Source: CALLVY01 sp937899855 (lineage in GTDB: Bacteria; Bacteroidota; Bacteroidia; Chitinophagales; Saprospiraceae). From it: DNA of 62,251 nucleotides. Under the pieces are notes generated by a model. That model was not told the DNA's origin. It ran no database searches and was given only the letters and a program-made list of their open reading frames with translations. Position 1 is the stretch's first letter. Each line of letters begins with the position of its first letter. The position numbers and the translations under genes are program-made. The stretch spans positions 1 to 62,251 of the forward strand of contig JBCBQC010000032.1 of NCBI GenBank assembly GCA_039820405.1, given 5' to 3'. Below are positions 60,474 through 62,251 of this stretch, in pieces.

Positions 60474-61196
60474 TCAACTCATTCCCGTCAGTCGTTTGGT
60501 AACTTTGAGTAAGCGGCGTACCTCATTAATTTCGATCAGAAAGGGGTCGAATTCCTCATAGTTATCCGAAATCAGTTTGAGGTGGGTCCACTCGTGGTGT
60601 CGGTTGTAGCATTTTTGGGCCCTTTTGACCCAGACGGAATGATTGGATACCACGGCGTAGATTTCATTGTCTATCATTTCTTCTTTGGCTTCCAGTGGGG
60701 TACAGATGACCATATCACCGGAAAGGATGGTGGGGGCCATGCTGTCGCCATTGATGTTAAAAGCGATCAGGTCGCCACTCAGGCCGGGAATGGTAAACCT
60801 TTGATTTTCTTCCAGCAGATCCACCCCGATGGTGTTGCTGGCGAAGGCCTCGACGTTGGTAAAGAGTATGTTTGGTGAAAAGTTAATTCCAAGAGCCATA
60901 GCGAGTCTTTCTTCGGGATCGGGGATGCGAATCTTCCCGAAAGGCAGCCCAATCCCCTGAAACATAAAAGATTCATTGATGCCATAGTGTTTGCATAGGT
61001 TTTTGACCTGCTCGTAGGTGATTTCCCGCTTGTCCTGCAGGTACAGGTCAATGATATGCCCTTTGGTCCCAATGTTTTGGGCAAAGGTAGATTTACTTTT
61101 CTGTCGGTTATTTTTGATGATCTCTCCCCGTTCTACCAGCATTTGATAGACCTTCTTAAAACGCTTGTTCAGTTCCCTACGGTTAACTTTATCCAT
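60474..61196 (-). CDS. LexA-like HTH/S24 regulator, first of a tandem pair
   Basis: 240 residues. N-terminal helix-turn-helix (about 10-80, with QNIGTKGHIIDLYLQDKRE), a linker, then an S24 peptidase-like domain. The Ser/Lys dyad is present: Ser152 (INGDSMAPTI) and Lys191 (VWVKRAQK). However, at the position where LexA/CI relatives have an Ala-Gly cleavage pair, this protein reads Ala119-Ser120 (AFASNTIGVD), so self-cleavage is doubtful. It is about 40% similar to the protein at 61488. Stress- or ligand-responsive repressor is the general expectation. A palindrome lies about 50 bp upstream of its start. Confidence 0.78.
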   Translation of the reverse strand: MDKVNRRELNKRFKKVYQMLVERGEIIKNNRQKSKSTFAQNIGTKGHIIDLYLQDKREITYEQVKNLCKHYGINESFMFQGIGLPFGKIRIPDPEERLAMALGINFSPNILFTNVEAFASNTIGVDLLEENQRFTIPGLSGDLIAFNINGDSMAPTILSGDMVICTPLEAKEEMIDNEIYAVVSNHSVWVKRAQKCYNRHHEWTHLKLISDNYEEFDPFLIEINEVRRLLKVTKRLTGMS

Positions 61197-61242
61197 CTCA
61201 GCTATTCTTTAGATCGGTCAATACCTGGAGCTTTTGTTTACC

Positions 61243-61258
61243 CGATGGGTACCCATCG
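61243..61258. promoter_or_regulatory. 16-bp perfect palindrome upstream of the S24 gene
   Basis: CGATGGGTACCCATCG reads the same on both strands. Outside it, CCCGAT (61241-61246) and ATCGGG (61259-61264) add a further inverted pair. It lies in the 291-bp gap, about 47 bp upstream of the start at 61196, where an operator for autoregulation would be expected. Binding is inferred. Confidence 0.5.
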
Positions 61259-61487
61259 ATCGGGCAAAGCACTCTCGGGCCGAGATCGCCACAGTGGTGG
61301 AACCCGGATCGAGTCAGACAGTGCTTAGACCGGAAGCAACAGGGAAAGCTAAAAACGATTTGTGAACTCTACGAACTGGTATCACAAGTGTATCTCAGGG
61401 CAGGGCAACGGCAACGGATCAAAGGCTCCGTATCTTCTGATGGTCATACACCACGTGAAGGTACCTTAGCCCCTTTCCGATCCACAA

Positions 61488-62225
61488 CTACAGATTGCGA
61501 ATCAGACGGATGACTTTAAACAAGCGGGTGTGCTCGTTGACCTCTTCCACAAAAGGATCGTATTCCAAATGATTGGCCGAGATCAGCTTGAGGGCTTCGA
61601 TTCGCCCCTTTTTGTTGTTGATACTCTGGACGTACTTGACCCAGAGCGAACCGTTGTTTTTGACGGCGTAAATTTCGTTGTTCTTGATCTCGTGAAAGCC
61701 ACCAATCTGACGACAAATGATGGTATCGCCATCGCTGATGACGGGCTCCATACTGTCCCCCTCGATGGGGAAAGCCACCAGCCCATTCCCACTGACCCCG
61801 GGAATGGCGTAGTACTGGTTGTCCTCGGCGGAGGACCCTCCCACATCAACCCCCGAACCCGCAAAAGCCTGCACGGAGGTGAAGAGGATGTTGCCATTGT
61901 TGCGCTGTTGGTACTCCTTGCTGCCATTGGACTCGGGGAGGTCAAAGCCAAAGGGCGTTCCCACTCCGTCGATTAGGTAAGACTCATTGACGCCGTATTC
62001 CCGGCACAAGGTCCGAGCGTGCCGGTAGTCAATCACGCGCTTATCCGTGGGATTGAGAAAAGCGCGGATGATGTGACCGTAGGCCTTATTGCCCAGGATG
62101 CGCTCCGCAAAATCTCCCATGCCCTTGCCGCTGCGGTCGTTGAGGATGACATCTCCCCGTTCCTCCAGGAGGCGAAAAACTTTGATGAAGCGATTGTTCA
62201 ATTCAATGCGATCTTCTCTAATCAT
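61488..62225 (-). CDS. LexA-like HTH/S24 regulator, second of a tandem pair
   Basis: 245 residues of the same design as the neighbouring S24 protein: N-terminal HTH (about 10-85) and a C-terminal S24 domain with Ser158 (IEGDSMEPVI) and Lys197 (LWVKYVQ). Here the cleavage position is Ala122-Gly123 (AFAGSGVDVGG), the normal Ala-Gly pair, so RecA-stimulated or stress self-cleavage remains possible. A Gly/Ser-rich linker follows. The start at 62225 is 26 bp from the window edge, so its promoter lies mostly outside. It and its sister are in one orientation, with 291 bp between. Confidence 0.78.
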   Translation of the reverse strand: MIREDRIELNNRFIKVFRLLEERGDVILNDRSGKGMGDFAERILGNKAYGHIIRAFLNPTDKRVIDYRHARTLCREYGVNESYLIDGVGTPFGFDLPESNGSKEYQQRNNGNILFTSVQAFAGSGVDVGGSSAEDNQYYAIPGVSGNGLVAFPIEGDSMEPVISDGDTIICRQIGGFHEIKNNEIYAVKNNGSLWVKYVQSINNKKGRIEALKLISANHLEYDPFVEEVNEHTRLFKVIRLIRNL

Positions 62226-62251
62226 GATGACGGTTTTAAGTGATCAAAAAC

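Noticed and set aside
61280..61360. Possible tRNA-like stretch
   Set aside because: No consensus T-loop or acceptor stem could be folded.

Overview
The window looks like chromosomal DNA from a Bacteroidota bacterium, most likely a GC-rich member of the Saprospiria (Lewinella-like); the genus is an inference. The phylum rests on several signs: type IX secretion (T9SS) sorting tails on surface proteins, a T9SS plug protein, a TamB plus lipoprotein TamL pair, a KGG-type double-glycine leader peptide, families largely confined to the phylum (DUF5777, DUF5723), scarce Shine-Dalgarno sequences, and promoters resembling TTG-N20-TAnnTTTG. No rRNA, tRNA, insertion sequence, prophage or CRISPR array was seen.

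Layout. 1-1002: the end of an AT-rich gene cut by the window edge and a small membrane protein. 1215-8916: tamB and tamL (outer-membrane assembly). 8979-12225: a serine hydrolase with a protein-like tail beyond its stop, then a T9SS-exported lamin-tail protein. 12621-15049: a TPR histidine kinase preceded by a 72-residue RiPP-like precursor. 15382-19905: thioredoxin, VOC protein, molybdenum-cofactor genes moaD, moaE and moaC, an epimerase and anmK. 20235-26857: an autoregulated-looking efflux operon (tetR-tolC-adaptor-RND pump). 27286-29665: an uncharacterised exported protein, a duplicated terminator region, pdxH and a bacilliredoxin. 29903-32273: a c-type cytochrome/DUF5777 operon. 32290-35868 (minus strand): TolC, a membrane-fusion adaptor and a TIGR04282 glycosyltransferase with no canonical start codon. 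35869-36851: an AT-rich gap with a broken small gene and a terminator. 36850-40363: T9SS plug protein, 3-methyladenine glycosylase and guaB. 40468-46837: tadA, two related small exported proteins, a lipoprotein, pcm, a phosphohexomutase, elaA and a paralogue of the protein at 27286. 47033-52753: DUF5723 protein, a diacylglycerol kinase-like protein, an apparently inactivated EEP-fold membrane protein and a large lamin-tail protein. 52963-60306: asd, a coiled-coil protein with a Thr-Pro-Glu tail, an M36 metallopeptidase with a T9SS tail, and rlmB. 60474-62225: two tandem LexA-like (S24) regulators.

How the genes work together. Cell-envelope biogenesis and export dominate: TamB/TamL build the outer membrane, the plug protein belongs to T9SS, and the M36 peptidase and the 10513 lamin-tail protein are T9SS cargo. 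Two tripartite-type export sets supply efflux, one of them lacking its inner-membrane pump here. The least explained items are the KGG-leader precursor in front of the kinase, the glycosyltransferase without a start codon, the in-frame stop followed by a conserved-looking tail, the paralogous exported family at 27286 and 45974, and the two S24 paralogues of which only one keeps the Ala-Gly pair.
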